A stretch of 64,000 bases of DNA. Origin: Nocardioides perillae. GTDB lineage: Bacteria; Actinomycetota; Actinomycetes; Propionibacteriales; Nocardioidaceae. Shown in pieces: positions 1 to 10,402 of this stretch. Where the stretch lies: NCBI RefSeq assembly GCF_013409425.1, contig NZ_JACCAC010000001.1, positions 2,914,001 to 2,978,000 of the forward strand. The letters are read 5' to 3'. The notes beneath the pieces were generated by a model. That model did not search any database. It was not told where the DNA came from and saw only the letters and a program-made list of their open reading frames with translations. How positions within the stretch are numbered: position 1 is the stretch's first letter; each line of letters starts with the position of its first letter. Both the position numbers and the translations under genes were made by a program.

Positions 1-1661
1 GGCACCGCGACGTCGTCGGCGACCGCGACCGGGGTGGCGACGCCGGCCGCCCGAGCCTCGAGGTGGGCGCGGGTCCGCGCGGCCAGGCGGCGCACGAGGC
101 CGGCCCGCCAGCTCGACCAGGCCGGGGCGGAAGCCGCGCGGGCGTCGGCCTCGGTCAGCGCGAGGAGCAGTGCGAGGGTCTCCGGATCGCCCACCCGGTC
201 GGCGACGAGCGCGGTCGTGGCGGGGTCGTCGAGGTCGCGGGTGGTCGCGGTCTCCGCGAGCAGCAGGTGGTGGCGCACCAGCAAGGCGACCTGGTCCACG
301 GCGGCAGGGTCGAAGCCGAGGCGGGTCGCCACGCGCCGCGCGACCGGCTCACCGACGACGCTGTGGTCGCCTACCTCCGCCTTGCCCACGTCGTGCAGCA
401 GCGCGGCGACGAGCAGCACGTCGGGGCGGGCCACGGTGCGGATCAGGGAGGCGACCTCGACGCAGGTCTCCACGACGTGGCGGTCGACGGTGAACCGGTG
501 GATGGGCGAGGCGTGCGGGAGCAGCCGGATGCCCTCCCACTCCGGCAGTAGCCGGGCGAGCGCCCCGGTCTCCTCGAGGGTCTCCCACACCTCGAGCAAG
601 CCGCGCCCGGCCGCGAGCAGGCGCACCAGGAGCCGACGGGCCTCCTCCGACCAGGGCTCGGGCAGCGGGGGTGCCTCGCGGACCAGGCGGGCCGTCGTCG
701 TCGGCGAGAGCACCACGTCGCGCTCGGCCGCCTCGGCGGCGGCCCGCAGCAGCAGCAACGGGTCGCTCGCCGGGCGGGCGCGGGCGTCGAGGACCACCTC
801 GCCGCGCGACAGCGCGACCCCGGGGGCCACCGGCACCAGTGCGGGGCGGCGTGCGCCGCGCAGCGACGACCGGCGCTCGACCAGCTCGCTCGCCCGGCGC
901 CAGGTCAGGCGCGACAGGTGGGTGACGCGGCGGCCGTGCTCGCGCACGTGCACCTGCGCGGCCCGGGCGTCGCGCAGGCCGAGTCCGTCGGCCAGGTCGC
1001 GCCACGCCTCGGGCCCGACCCGGTCGACCGCCCGACCCGCCTGCTGCTGCACCACGTCGCGGACGTCGAGCAGCGCCTGCCGGCTGCGCTCGAGGTCGGC
1101 GTGGGGCACGTCGACGAGCCAGGTCGCCACCAGGGCCTGCAGCACGGTGGCGTCGCGCAGGCCGCCCTCGGACTCCTTGAGGTCGGGCACCGAGGCGTGG
1201 GCCAGCTCGCCCGCCAGCTCGTGCCGCCGGCGCACCAGCGGGCGGAGCTGCGGGATCCGCTCGCGCGCCTCGCGGCGCCACTGCGCGAGCAGCGTCGTGC
1301 GCAGCCGGAGCGTGAGCCCGGGGTCTCCCGCCACGTGGCGCACGTCGAGGAGCCCGAGCACGACCCTCAGGTCGGCGCTGGCCGCGGTCACCGTCTCCCC
1401 CACCGAGCGCACGGCGTGGTCGAGGCGGTGGCCGCCGTCCCACAGCGGGTACCACACCTCTGCGGCCGACATGCCCGGGTCGACGCCGTCGTCGTGGACG
1501 AGCAGCAGGTCGAGGTCGCTGTGGGGGGCCAGCTCGCCCCGGCCGTAGCCGCCGAGCGCCACGAGGGCCACGCCCGACGCGGGACCGCCGCACCCGTCGT
1601 ACGCCGCGCGGCACGTGGCGTCGGCGGCCTCGGTGCGGGCGGTCCTCTCGGCGGCGGTCAC
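1..1661 (-). CDS. glnD: Protein-PII uridylyltransferase GlnD (C-terminus beyond window)
   Basis: Bifunctional nucleotidyltransferase/hydrolase that modifies the PII protein GlnK according to nitrogen status. About 553 N-terminal residues are visible and the gene runs off the left edge. The nucleotidyltransferase signature GGYGRGEL followed by HSDLDLLL lies about 35-55 residues from the start, with the paired Asp residues that bind metal. Near the left edge an HD-domain motif, LLHDVGKAEVGDH, matches the uridylyl-removing domain. The C-terminal ACT domains would lie outside the window. The GTG start at 1661 has AGGAG five bases upstream. It follows glnK in the same direction but is separated from it by a strong hairpin. 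In actinomycetes GlnD adenylylates rather than uridylylates PII; that is family knowledge, not visible here. Confidence 0.93.
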   Translation of the reverse strand, partial: MTAAERTARTEAADATCRAAYDGCGGPASGVALVALGGYGRGELAPHSDLDLLLVHDDGVDPGMSAAEVWYPLWDGGHRLDHAVRSVGETVTAASADLRVVLGLLDVRHVAGDPGLTLRLRTTLLAQWRREARERIPQLRPLVRRRHELAGELAHASVPDLKESEGGLRDATVLQALVATWLVDVPHADLERSRQALLDVRDVVQQQAGRAVDRVGPEAWRDLADGLGLRDARAAQVHVREHGRRVTHLSRLTWRRASELVERRSSLRGARRPALVPVAPGVALSRGEVVLDARARPASDPLLLLRAAAEAAERDVVLSPTTTARLVREAPPLPEPWSEEARRLLVRLLAAGRGLLEVWETLEETGALARLLPEWEGIRLLPHASPIHRFTVDRHVVETCVEVASLIRTVARPDVLLVAALLHDVGKAEVGDHSVVGEPVARRVATRLGFDPAAVDQVALLVRHHLLLAETATTRDLDDPATTALVADRVGDPETLALLLALTEADARAASAPAWSSWRAGLVRRLAARTRAHLEARAAGVATPVAVADDVAV

Positions 1662-1722
1662 GGGCGCTCCTGGCTCGGGGGCGGCAGTCGGGGTGCGTCA
1701 GGTCGGGGGTCCTGGCACGCGC

Positions 1723-1770
1723 CGGGCCGGCGCCGGGACGGGGGCGGACCCTCGTCCCGGCGCCGGCCCG
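1723..1770 (-). terminator. 18-bp stem hairpin between glnK and glnD
   Basis: Arms 1723-1740 and 1753-1770 are perfectly complementary over 18 bp around a 12-base loop. On the minus strand it starts nine bases past the glnK stop. No U-run follows, as is usual in high-GC actinobacteria. It probably ends or attenuates amtB-glnK transcription before glnD. Confidence 0.6.
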
Positions 1771-1779
1771 GGCGTGCTG

Positions 1780-3550
<1,771 letters not shown>

Positions 3551-3584
3551 AGGTGGCGGCCCTGCGTTGCGGTGCGGTGAACGC

Positions 3585-4772
3585 TCAGCCGAGCAGGGCG
3601 TCGACGAACGCCTCGGCGTCGAAGGGCGCGAGGTCGTCGGGGCCCTCGCCGAGGCCCACGAGCTTGACCGGCACGCCCAGCTCGCGCTGCACCGCGACCA
3701 CGATGCCGCCCTTGGCCGAGCCGTCGAGCTTGGTCAGCACGATGCCGGTCACGTCGACGGCCTCGCGGAAGACCCGCGCCTGCACCATGCCGTTCTGGCC
3801 GGTGGTCGCGTCGAGGACGAGCAGCACCTCCGTCACGGGCGCGAGCTTCTCGACGACGCGCTTGACCTTGCCGAGCTCGTCCATGAGGCCCTGCTTGTTC
3901 TGCAGCCGGCCCGCGGTGTCCACGAGGACGGTGTCGACCCCGGCCTCGAGGCCGTGCTTGACCGCCTCGAAGGCGACGCTGGCCGGGTCGGAGCCCTCGG
4001 GGCCGCGCACGACGTCGACCCCGACGCGCTCGCCCCAGGTCGCGAGCTGCTCGACGGCCGCGGCGCGGAAGGTGTCGGCGGCCCCCATGACCGCCCGGTG
4101 GTCCTCGGCGACGAGGATCCGGCCGATCTTGCCGACCGTCGTGGTCTTGCCCGCGCCGTTGACGCCGACGACCAGCACGACGCCGGGACGACCGTCGGTG
4201 CCGGTGACCTGCAGGCGCCGGTCCATCTCCGGGTCGACCAGCGCGACGAGCTCCTCGCGCAGCACCTGGCGGGCGTCGGTGTCGCCCCCCTCGACCCGCA
4301 GGCGAGTGCGGAGGCGCCCGACCAGCTCCTGCGTGGGGGCGACGCCGACGTCGGCGGTCAGCAGGGTGTCCTCGATGTCCTCCCAGGTGTCCTCGTCGAG
4401 GCGGTCGCGGGAGAGCAGCGCGAGCAGGCCCTGCCCGAGGCCGCCCTGGGAGCGGGCGAGCCGCTGGCGCAGCCGCTGCAGCCGGGTCGCGGTGCCCTCG
4501 GGGCGCTCCAGCGTGGGCGCAGCCGGGGCCTCGGGTGCTGCGACGTCCCCCGCGACCGGGGCCTCGACCTCGTCGGTCGGCGGCAGGCCGGGCGCCGGGG
4601 GCGCCTCGCGCTCGGGGGCCAGCGTGCCGGTGCCGACCCCCGTGCCGGGCCCGGCGGGCGGGCGGCGGCGCCGGGCTCCGGAGAGCAGGCCGACGGTGAC
4701 GGCGACGCCGAGGACGGCGATGCCGACGACCAGCAGGATCCAGTCGGTGGCCCAGTCGGTGAGGAGGTCCAT
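3585..4772 (-). CDS. ftsY: Signal recognition particle receptor FtsY
   Basis: GTPase of 395 residues that docks ribosome-SRP complexes at the membrane for co-translational insertion. Residues 11-30 form one transmembrane anchor. Residues 35-90 are a Pro/Ala/Glu-rich linker, and the NG domain follows. The P-loop GVNGAGKTT is at 203-211. DTAGRLQNK (G3) and TKLDGSAKGG (G4) follow, and the closing motif is GEGPDDLAPFDAEAFVDALL. The N-terminal anchor is typical of actinobacterial FtsY. It lies downstream of smc in the same direction, the usual actinobacterial order. Confidence 0.96.
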   Translation of the reverse strand: MDLLTDWATDWILLVVGIAVLGVAVTVGLLSGARRRRPPAGPGTGVGTGTLAPEREAPPAPGLPPTDEVEAPVAGDVAAPEAPAAPTLERPEGTATRLQRLRQRLARSQGGLGQGLLALLSRDRLDEDTWEDIEDTLLTADVGVAPTQELVGRLRTRLRVEGGDTDARQVLREELVALVDPEMDRRLQVTGTDGRPGVVLVVGVNGAGKTTTVGKIGRILVAEDHRAVMGAADTFRAAAVEQLATWGERVGVDVVRGPEGSDPASVAFEAVKHGLEAGVDTVLVDTAGRLQNKQGLMDELGKVKRVVEKLAPVTEVLLVLDATTGQNGMVQARVFREAVDVTGIVLTKLDGSAKGGIVVAVQRELGVPVKLVGLGEGPDDLAPFDAEAFVDALLG

Positions 4773-4799
4773 GGTCCGATCCTGGCAGAGGGCCGCGGC

Positions 4800-5138
4800 T
4801 CAGCCGCGGTCGCGGGTGGCCTGCCGCGGGGCGCGCTGGGCCGGCACGAGCGCGGGCGCCCGGGCCGCCGGTGCCTCGCGCTCCTCCTCCGCGACCGTGG
4901 GCAGCGCGTCGACCCCGCGCCGCAACGCGTCGCCGAGCCAGGGCGCGGCCGGCAGCGGGCGTCCGCGGTGCGGGAAGGCGACGTAGGCGACGACCACCCC
5001 GGCGACCAGCGTGATGAGCAGCATGGACAGGACGAGCGTGAGCACGAGCAGGCTCCCGAGAGTCGTGGTCGGACGGGCGCGGCCAGTCAACCACCGCGGC
5101 CCCGCCCCCCGACCACCCCGGCGCGGGGTGTCGGACAC
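4800..5138 (-). CDS. Small single-pass membrane protein, function unknown
   Basis: Predicted 112 residues from a GTG start. A basic N-terminus is followed by one clear hydrophobic helix at about 29-54 (LGSLLVLTLVLSMLLITLV and onward). The C-terminal tail is rich in Pro, Ala and Arg. No catalytic motif is visible. It sits between ftsY and the thioesterase on the same strand, with 27-30 bases on either side, so co-transcription is likely. The protein-like composition and the start (GTG preceded by a G-rich SD-like stretch) support a real gene, but I do not recognise a family. Confidence 0.6.
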   Translation of the reverse strand: MSDTPRRGGRGAGPRWLTGRARPTTTLGSLLVLTLVLSMLLITLVAGVVVAYVAFPHRGRPLPAAPWLGDALRRGVDALPTVAEEEREAPAARAPALVPAQRAPRQATRDRG

Positions 5139-5168
5139 ACCACCCCCGGGGGCCGCCCGGGCGGCCCG

Positions 5169-5636
5169 TCAGCGCAGGAGCGGCTCGACGGCGGCGCGGA
5201 TCGCGTCCGGGAGCGGGGCCACCGGACGGTCGCCCGCCCCGCGCGCGTTGTCGACGTACACGTGGACGAAGCGGCCCTCGGCCGCGGCCTCGTCGGAGGC
5301 GCCCTGGAAGAGGCCGATGCGGTAGACCACGGAGCTGCGCCCCACCTTGTCGACGACCAGCCCGGTCTCGATCGGCTCGGGGAAGCCGAGCTCGCGGAAG
5401 TAGCGGCACGAGGTCTCCGCGACGACGCCGATCTGCGGCAGCGACCGCACGTCGAGGCCGGTCGCCTCGTAGAGGTGGGCGTTGACGGCCGTGTCGAACA
5501 GCTCGTAGTAGGTGGCGTTGTTGAGGTGGCCGTAGGCGTCGTCGTCGCGCCAGCGGGTGGTCACCGTGCGCCACGCGACGTAGTCGGACCGGGTGGGGCG
5601 GGTGGCTCGCGTGCCGTCGGCGCTCATGGGCGCCAT
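5169..5636 (-). CDS. Acyl-CoA thioesterase, hotdog fold (4HBT)
   Basis: About 155 residues. Hydrolyses or binds acyl-CoA thioesters; the substrate cannot be read from sequence. The 4HBT signature is visible in RWRDDDAYGHLNNATYYELFDTAV (residues about 28-51), where the D..GHLNN motif supplies the usual catalytic/CoA-facing residues. YFRELGFPEPIETGLVV and the VYRIGLF strand follow. Two in-frame starts exist (5636 and three codons later); the second gives MSADGTRATRPTRS. It lies 22 bases downstream of smc, same strand. Confidence 0.85.
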   Translation of the reverse strand: MAPMSADGTRATRPTRSDYVAWRTVTTRWRDDDAYGHLNNATYYELFDTAVNAHLYEATGLDVRSLPQIGVVAETSCRYFRELGFPEPIETGLVVDKVGRSSVVYRIGLFQGASDEAAAEGRFVHVYVDNARGAGDRPVAPLPDAIRAAVEPLLR

Positions 5637-5658
5637 CCTCGCAAGGCCCGGGCCCGGC

Positions 5659-8600
5659 TCAGGAGGCGGTCTCGCGCAGTCGCTGGCTGATGACCGCGGA
5701 GACCCCGTCGCCGCGCATGGTGACGCCGTAGAGGGCGTCGCCGACCTCCATCGTGCGCTTCTGGTGGGTGATGACGAGCAGCTGGGAGGTCTCGCGCAGC
5801 TCCTCGTAGATCTGCAGCAGCCGCCCGAGGTTGGTGTCGTCGAGCGCGGCCTCGACCTCGTCGAGGATGTAGAAGGGCGAGGGCCGTGCCTTGAAGAGCG
5901 CGACGAGGAAGGCGACGGCCACCAGGGAGCGCTCGCCGCCGGAGAGCAGCGAGAGCCGCTTGACCTTCTTGCCGGGCGGGCGGGCCTCGACCTCGACGCC
6001 GGTGGTCAGCATGCTCCCGGGGTCGGTGAGCAGGAGCCGCCCCTCGCCGCCGGGGAAGAGCCGGGCGAAGACGTGGTCGAAGGCGGTGCGCACGTCCTCC
6101 CACGCCTCGGTGAAGACCTGCTCGACGCGGGTGTCGACCTCGCGGACGATGTCGAGGAGGTCCTTGCGGGTCTGCTTGAGGTCCTCGAGCTGCTCGGTGA
6201 GGAAGCGGTGGCGCTCCTCCATCGCCGAGAACTCCTCCAGCGCGAGCGGGTTGACCCGGCCGAGCACCGCGAGGGCCCGCTCGGCCGAGCGCAGGCGCTG
6301 CTGCTGCTCCTCACGCACGTAGGGCACGGGCGGCGCCGGCTCCTCGCCCTCCTCGACCGGCGCAGTGGAGGGCACCGGCTGCTCGGGGCCGTAGTCGGCG
6401 ACCAGGCCGTCGGGCTCGAGGCCGAGCTCGGCGAGGGCCTTCTCCTCCAGCTGCTCGATGCGCATCCGCTGCTGGGCGCGCGCCACCTCGTCGCGGTGCA
6501 CCGTGCTGACGAGCTCGTCGTGCTCGCGCCCCAGGTCGCGCAGCCGCGCGCGCACGGCGAGCAGCTCGGCCTCGCGGTCCTTCCGCGCGGCCTCCACCGC
6601 AGCGCGGACCTCGGCCGCCTCGGTGACCGAGAGCTCGAGGCGCTCGAGCACGTGGCCGACCGCGAGCCCCACCGCCTCGGCGGCGCGACCCTCGCGGGCG
6701 ACCCGGCGGCGGCGCTCGGCGGCACGGGCGCGGGCCTCGCGCTCCTGTCGGGCCGCGCGCAGCAGGCCGTCGGCCCGGCCGTGCAGCGCCCTGGCGCGCT
6801 CCTCGGCCGTGCGGAGCGCCAGTCGGCTGTCGACCTCGCCCTGACGGGCGTCGCGGGCGGCGGCCAGCAGCTCCTCGCGCCGTGCGGTGTCGGGCTCCTC
6901 CTCGGGCGCCGCCTCGGCCGTGGCGAGCCGCTCCTCGAGCTCGGCCAGCCCGGCGAGGTCGCGGTCGCGGGCCTCCTCGGCCTGGGTGATCGCCGCGGCG
7001 AGCCGCTCGGCCTCGCCGCGGGCCGCGCGGGCCTGCGAGCCGTGCTGCCCGAGCTCCTCGGCGACGGCGGCGAGGGTGGCGTCGGACTCGTGCAGCCGGG
7101 CCAGGGCCACGTCGACGCGCCGCTGCGCGTCGACGCGCTCGGCCTCGAGGCGCGAGGTCTCGAAGGCCAGGCGCTCCGCGGTGGCGCTCGCCTCGGCGAG
7201 CCGGGCGGCGGCGTCGTCGACCGCCGCCTGCACCTCGAGCAGCGAGGGCTTGGCGCTCGACCCGCCGGCCGCGGCGTGGGTGCCGAGCACGTCGCCGTCG
7301 CGGGTGACGGCGGTGACGTCGGGCAGCGCGGCGACGAGGGCGCGGGCAGCCTCGAGGTCCGGCACCACCGCCACGCGCTCGAGCAGCCGGTCGACGGCGC
7401 CGCGCAGCTCCTCGGGAGCCTCGAGCACCTCCACGGCGTACGCCGCGCCGCCCGGCAGGGCAGGCCAGTCGCGCGCCGCAGCGGGAGCCCCGCCCAGCAG
7501 CAGCCCCGCTCGGCCGAGGTCCTCGCCCTTGAGGTGGGCGAGGGCGTCGACCGCCGCGTCGAGGTCGCGCACCACGACCGCGTCGGCCGCCTGCCCCAGC
7601 GCCGCGGCGACGGCTGCCTCGTAGCCGGGACGCACGCGCAGCAGCGCAGCCGCGGAGCCGAGCAGGCCCGAGACCCGCTCGCCGGCGGCCAGGAGCGCAC
7701 CCGCACCGTCCTTGCGGTCGAGGCCGAGCTCGAGCGCCTCCTTGCGGGCAGCGAGGGCGCTGCGGTCGCGGTCGGCCTGCTGCGCCGCCTCGCGGACCTT
7801 CGCCAGCTGCTCGACGACGTCGTCGAGGAGCCCGACGGCCACCTCGTGCTCGGCGTCGAGCCCCTCCTCGCCGGCGTCGAGGCCGGCGACCTTCGTCTCG
7901 AGGGCGGTGAAGTCGCGCTGCGCCCGGGCGGCGCGCGCCAGCGCGTCCTCGCGGGCGAGCCCGAGGCGTCCCACCTCGTCGTCGGCGGCCGCGGCGCGGG
8001 AGCGCAGCGCGTTGACCTTGCCGTGCAGACGGGCGAGGCCCTCACGGCGGTCGGCCGCCGCGCGCTGCAGGGCAGCGACGCGCCTGTCCTCGTCGGCGGC
8101 CGCCTCCTCCGCCTGCCCCTTGGCCGTCACCGCCGCGGCCAGCGCCGCCTGCATCGCCGCCACCTCCTCGGCGATCTGCGCCTCCTGCTCGGCGAAGCGG
8201 GCGGCGTCGGCCTCGAGCTGCTCGGGGTCGCGCCCCCCGCTGCTCTCGGCCTCGCGGGCCGCGGCCTGCGCGTTGCGCACCCGCTCCGCGGCGAGCGAGG
8301 CGGTGCCGCGCAGCCGCTCGCGCAGGCCGCTGAGCGCGAACCACGTCTCCTGCGCCGCGGCCAGTGCCGGCAGGTCCTCGCGCAGGCCGGCCTCCAGGGC
8401 GGCCTCGGCGGCGCGGGTCTCGGCGACCGCGGCCTCGACCTGCGCGCGGCGCTCGAGCAGCAGGGACTCGTCGGCCATCTCCTGCTCGAGCGCGGTGCGG
8501 GCACGGACCAGGTCGTCGGCCAGCAGGCGGGCCCGGGCGTCGCGCACGTCGGCCTGCACGACCTGTGCCTTGCGGGCCACTTCGGCCTGGCGGCCGAGCG

Positions 8601-9210
8601 GCTTGAGCTGGCGGCGGATCTCGGTCAGGAGGTCCTGCAGCCGGGTGAGGTTGCCCTCGGTGGAGTCGAGCTTGCGCAGCGCCTTCTCCTTGCGCTTGCG
8701 GTGCTTCAGGACCCCGGCCGCCTCCTCGATGAAGCCGCGGCGGTCCTCCGGCGTCGCGTGCAGGATCGAGTCGAGCTGGCCCTGCCCGACGATGACGTGC
8801 ATCTCGCGTCCGATGCCGGAGTCGCTGAGCAGCTCCTGCACGTCGAGCAGGCGGCACCCCTGGCCGTTGATGGCGTACTCCGAGCCGCCGTTGCGGAACA
8901 TCGTGCGGCTGATCGTGACCTCGGCGTAGTCGATCGGCAGCGCGCCGTCGGTGTTGTCGATGGTCAGCTGCACCTCGGCGCGCCCCAGGGGCGGGCGGCC
9001 GGAGGTGCCGGCGAAGATGACGTCCTCCATCTTGCCGCCGCGCAGCGACTTCGCGCCCTGCTCGCCCATGACCCAGGCGAGGGCGTCGACGACGTTGGAC
9101 TTGCCGGAGCCGTTGGGCCCGACGATGCAGGTGATGCCAGGCTCGAGCTGGAGGGTCGTGGCCGAGGCGAAGGACTTGAAGCCCTTCATCGTCAGGCTCT
9201 TGAGGTACAA
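5659..9210 (-). CDS. smc: Chromosome segregation protein SMC
   Basis: A 1183-residue SMC ATPase, the core of bacterial condensin with ScpA and ScpB. The Walker A motif GPNGSGKSN is at 31-39 after the start MYLKSLTMKGFKSFA. Two long coiled-coil arms flank a hinge at about 500-660. At the C-terminus the ABC signature LSGGERSLVAVAFLVALF and the Walker B motif FYILDEVEAALDD are intact. The coiled coils are rich in Ala, Glu and Arg, as expected at this GC content. Length is normal for the family. Downstream are a thioesterase and ftsY. Confidence 0.97.
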   Translation of the reverse strand: MYLKSLTMKGFKSFASATTLQLEPGITCIVGPNGSGKSNVVDALAWVMGEQGAKSLRGGKMEDVIFAGTSGRPPLGRAEVQLTIDNTDGALPIDYAEVTISRTMFRNGGSEYAINGQGCRLLDVQELLSDSGIGREMHVIVGQGQLDSILHATPEDRRGFIEEAAGVLKHRKRKEKALRKLDSTEGNLTRLQDLLTEIRRQLKPLGRQAEVARKAQVVQADVRDARARLLADDLVRARTALEQEMADESLLLERRAQVEAAVAETRAAEAALEAGLREDLPALAAAQETWFALSGLRERLRGTASLAAERVRNAQAAAREAESSGGRDPEQLEADAARFAEQEAQIAEEVAAMQAALAAAVTAKGQAEEAAADEDRRVAALQRAAADRREGLARLHGKVNALRSRAAAADDEVGRLGLAREDALARAARAQRDFTALETKVAGLDAGEEGLDAEHEVAVGLLDDVVEQLAKVREAAQQADRDRSALAARKEALELGLDRKDGAGALLAAGERVSGLLGSAAALLRVRPGYEAAVAAALGQAADAVVVRDLDAAVDALAHLKGEDLGRAGLLLGGAPAAARDWPALPGGAAYAVEVLEAPEELRGAVDRLLERVAVVPDLEAARALVAALPDVTAVTRDGDVLGTHAAAGGSSAKPSLLEVQAAVDDAAARLAEASATAERLAFETSRLEAERVDAQRRVDVALARLHESDATLAAVAEELGQHGSQARAARGEAERLAAAITQAEEARDRDLAGLAELEERLATAEAAPEEEPDTARREELLAAARDARQGEVDSRLALRTAEERARALHGRADGLLRAARQEREARARAAERRRRVAREGRAAEAVGLAVGHVLERLELSVTEAAEVRAAVEAARKDREAELLAVRARLRDLGREHDELVSTVHRDEVARAQQRMRIEQLEEKALAELGLEPDGLVADYGPEQPVPSTAPVEEGEEPAPPVPYVREEQQQRLRSAERALAVLGRVNPLALEEFSAMEERHRFLTEQLEDLKQTRKDLLDIVREVDTRVEQVFTEAWEDVRTAFDHVFARLFPGGEGRLLLTDPGSMLTTGVEVEARPPGKKVKRLSLLSGGERSLVAVAFLVALFKARPSPFYILDEVEAALDDTNLGRLLQIYEELRETSQLLVITHQKRTMEVGDALYGVTMRGDGVSAVISQRLRETAS

Positions 9211-9240
9211 CGTCGGGTCCCCTCGCAGCAGGTGGGCGCG

Positions 9241-10338
9241 TCAGCCTACCGCCGCCAGGACGTCGTCGAGGGCAGCCAGCACGGTCAGGGCGGCGTCGGG
9301 GCGCGCGTTGTGCCCCATCAGCCCGATGCGCCACACCGAGGCCGCGTAGGGCCCGGCACCGGCGCCGATCTCGATGCCGTGGCGCTCGAGCAGCAACCTG
9401 CGCACCGCGGCCGAGTCGACGCCCTCGGGCACCACGACGGTCGTGAGGTCGGGCAGCCGGTGGCCCTCGGCGGCGAAGAGCTCGAGCCCGCGCGCCTGCA
9501 GCCCCTCCTGGAGGATGCGCCCCGCCTCCTCGTGGCGCGCCCAGACCGCGGGCAGGCCCTCGTCGAGGATGCGCCGCAGGCCGGCGTGCAGGCTGGCGAC
9601 CATCGCGACCGGCGCGGTGTGGTGGTAGGTGCGGCCACCGCCGCTGCTCGCGGCCTCGCCGACGTAGCCGCCGAGCAGGCCGAGGTCGAGGTACCACGAG
9701 CGGGGCCGCTCGACCCGACGCGCGAAGGCGCGCTCGGAGATGGTGAAGGGCGCCAGCCCCGGCGGCACGCCCAGGCACTTCTGGGTGCCGGCGTAGCCGA
9801 GGTCCACGCCCCAGTCGTCGGCGCGCAGCTCGAGGCCGCCGATGCTGGTGACCGCGTCGACGAGCAGCAACGCGTCGCCCTTGCCCGCGCCGAGCGCGGC
9901 GACGTCGGAGCGCACGCCGGTCGAGGTCTCGGCGTGGACCGCCGCCACGATCTTCGGCGACGGGTGCGCGGAGAGGACCCGGTCGACGTCGACGGGCAGC
10001 CCCCACTCGTGCTCGACCGCGACCACCTCGGCGCCGCAGCGCGAGGCCACCTCGACCATCCGCTGGCCGAAGAGGCCGTTGACCGCCACCACGACCACGT
10101 CACCGGGCTCGACGGTGTTGACGAAGGCGGCCTCCATGCCCGCGGAGCCCGTCGCCGACAGCGGGATGGTGCGCTGGTTCTGGGTGCCCCAGACCTCGCG
10201 CAGCATGTCGCAGGTCTCGTCCATCATCGCGATGAACAGCGGGTCCAGGTGCCCGAGGATCGGCAGCCCCAGGGCCGCGGTGGCCTCGGGGTAGGGGTTG
10301 CCGGGGCCGGGACCGAAGAGTTGGCGTGCGCGGATCAT
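9241..10338 (-). CDS. Class V aminotransferase (alanine/serine-glyoxylate type)
   Basis: PLP enzyme of 365 residues that would transaminate glyoxylate to glycine using alanine or serine, or act as a serine-pyruvate aminotransferase. The start MIRARQLFGPGPGNPYPEA and LGHLDPLF match the family's N-terminal substrate loop. LLLVDAVTSIGG holds the Asp that contacts the PLP ring nitrogen. The Schiff-base lysine is in GYAGTQKCLGVPPG (K187). The ATG at 10338 gives the usual length. The next gene upstream encodes a glycolate-oxidase-like flavoprotein, so the pair could carry glycolate through glyoxylate to glycine; that link is inferred from proximity. Confidence 0.88.
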   Translation of the reverse strand: MIRARQLFGPGPGNPYPEATAALGLPILGHLDPLFIAMMDETCDMLREVWGTQNQRTIPLSATGSAGMEAAFVNTVEPGDVVVVAVNGLFGQRMVEVASRCGAEVVAVEHEWGLPVDVDRVLSAHPSPKIVAAVHAETSTGVRSDVAALGAGKGDALLLVDAVTSIGGLELRADDWGVDLGYAGTQKCLGVPPGLAPFTISERAFARRVERPRSWYLDLGLLGGYVGEAASSGGGRTYHHTAPVAMVASLHAGLRRILDEGLPAVWARHEEAGRILQEGLQARGLELFAAEGHRLPDLTTVVVPEGVDSAAVRRLLLERHGIEIGAGAGPYAASVWRIGLMGHNARPDAALTVLAALDDVLAAVG

Positions 10339-10402
10339 GCCGCCGAACCTAGCGCGCCCGGCCGGCGGTGCGGCCCCGCCGCCGGGTCTGCGCCACGCGG
10401 CC

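Noticed and set aside
10349..10385. Terminator hairpin after the GlcD-like gene
   Set aside because: The stem needs a bulge and the region is so GC-rich that such pairing is expected by chance.
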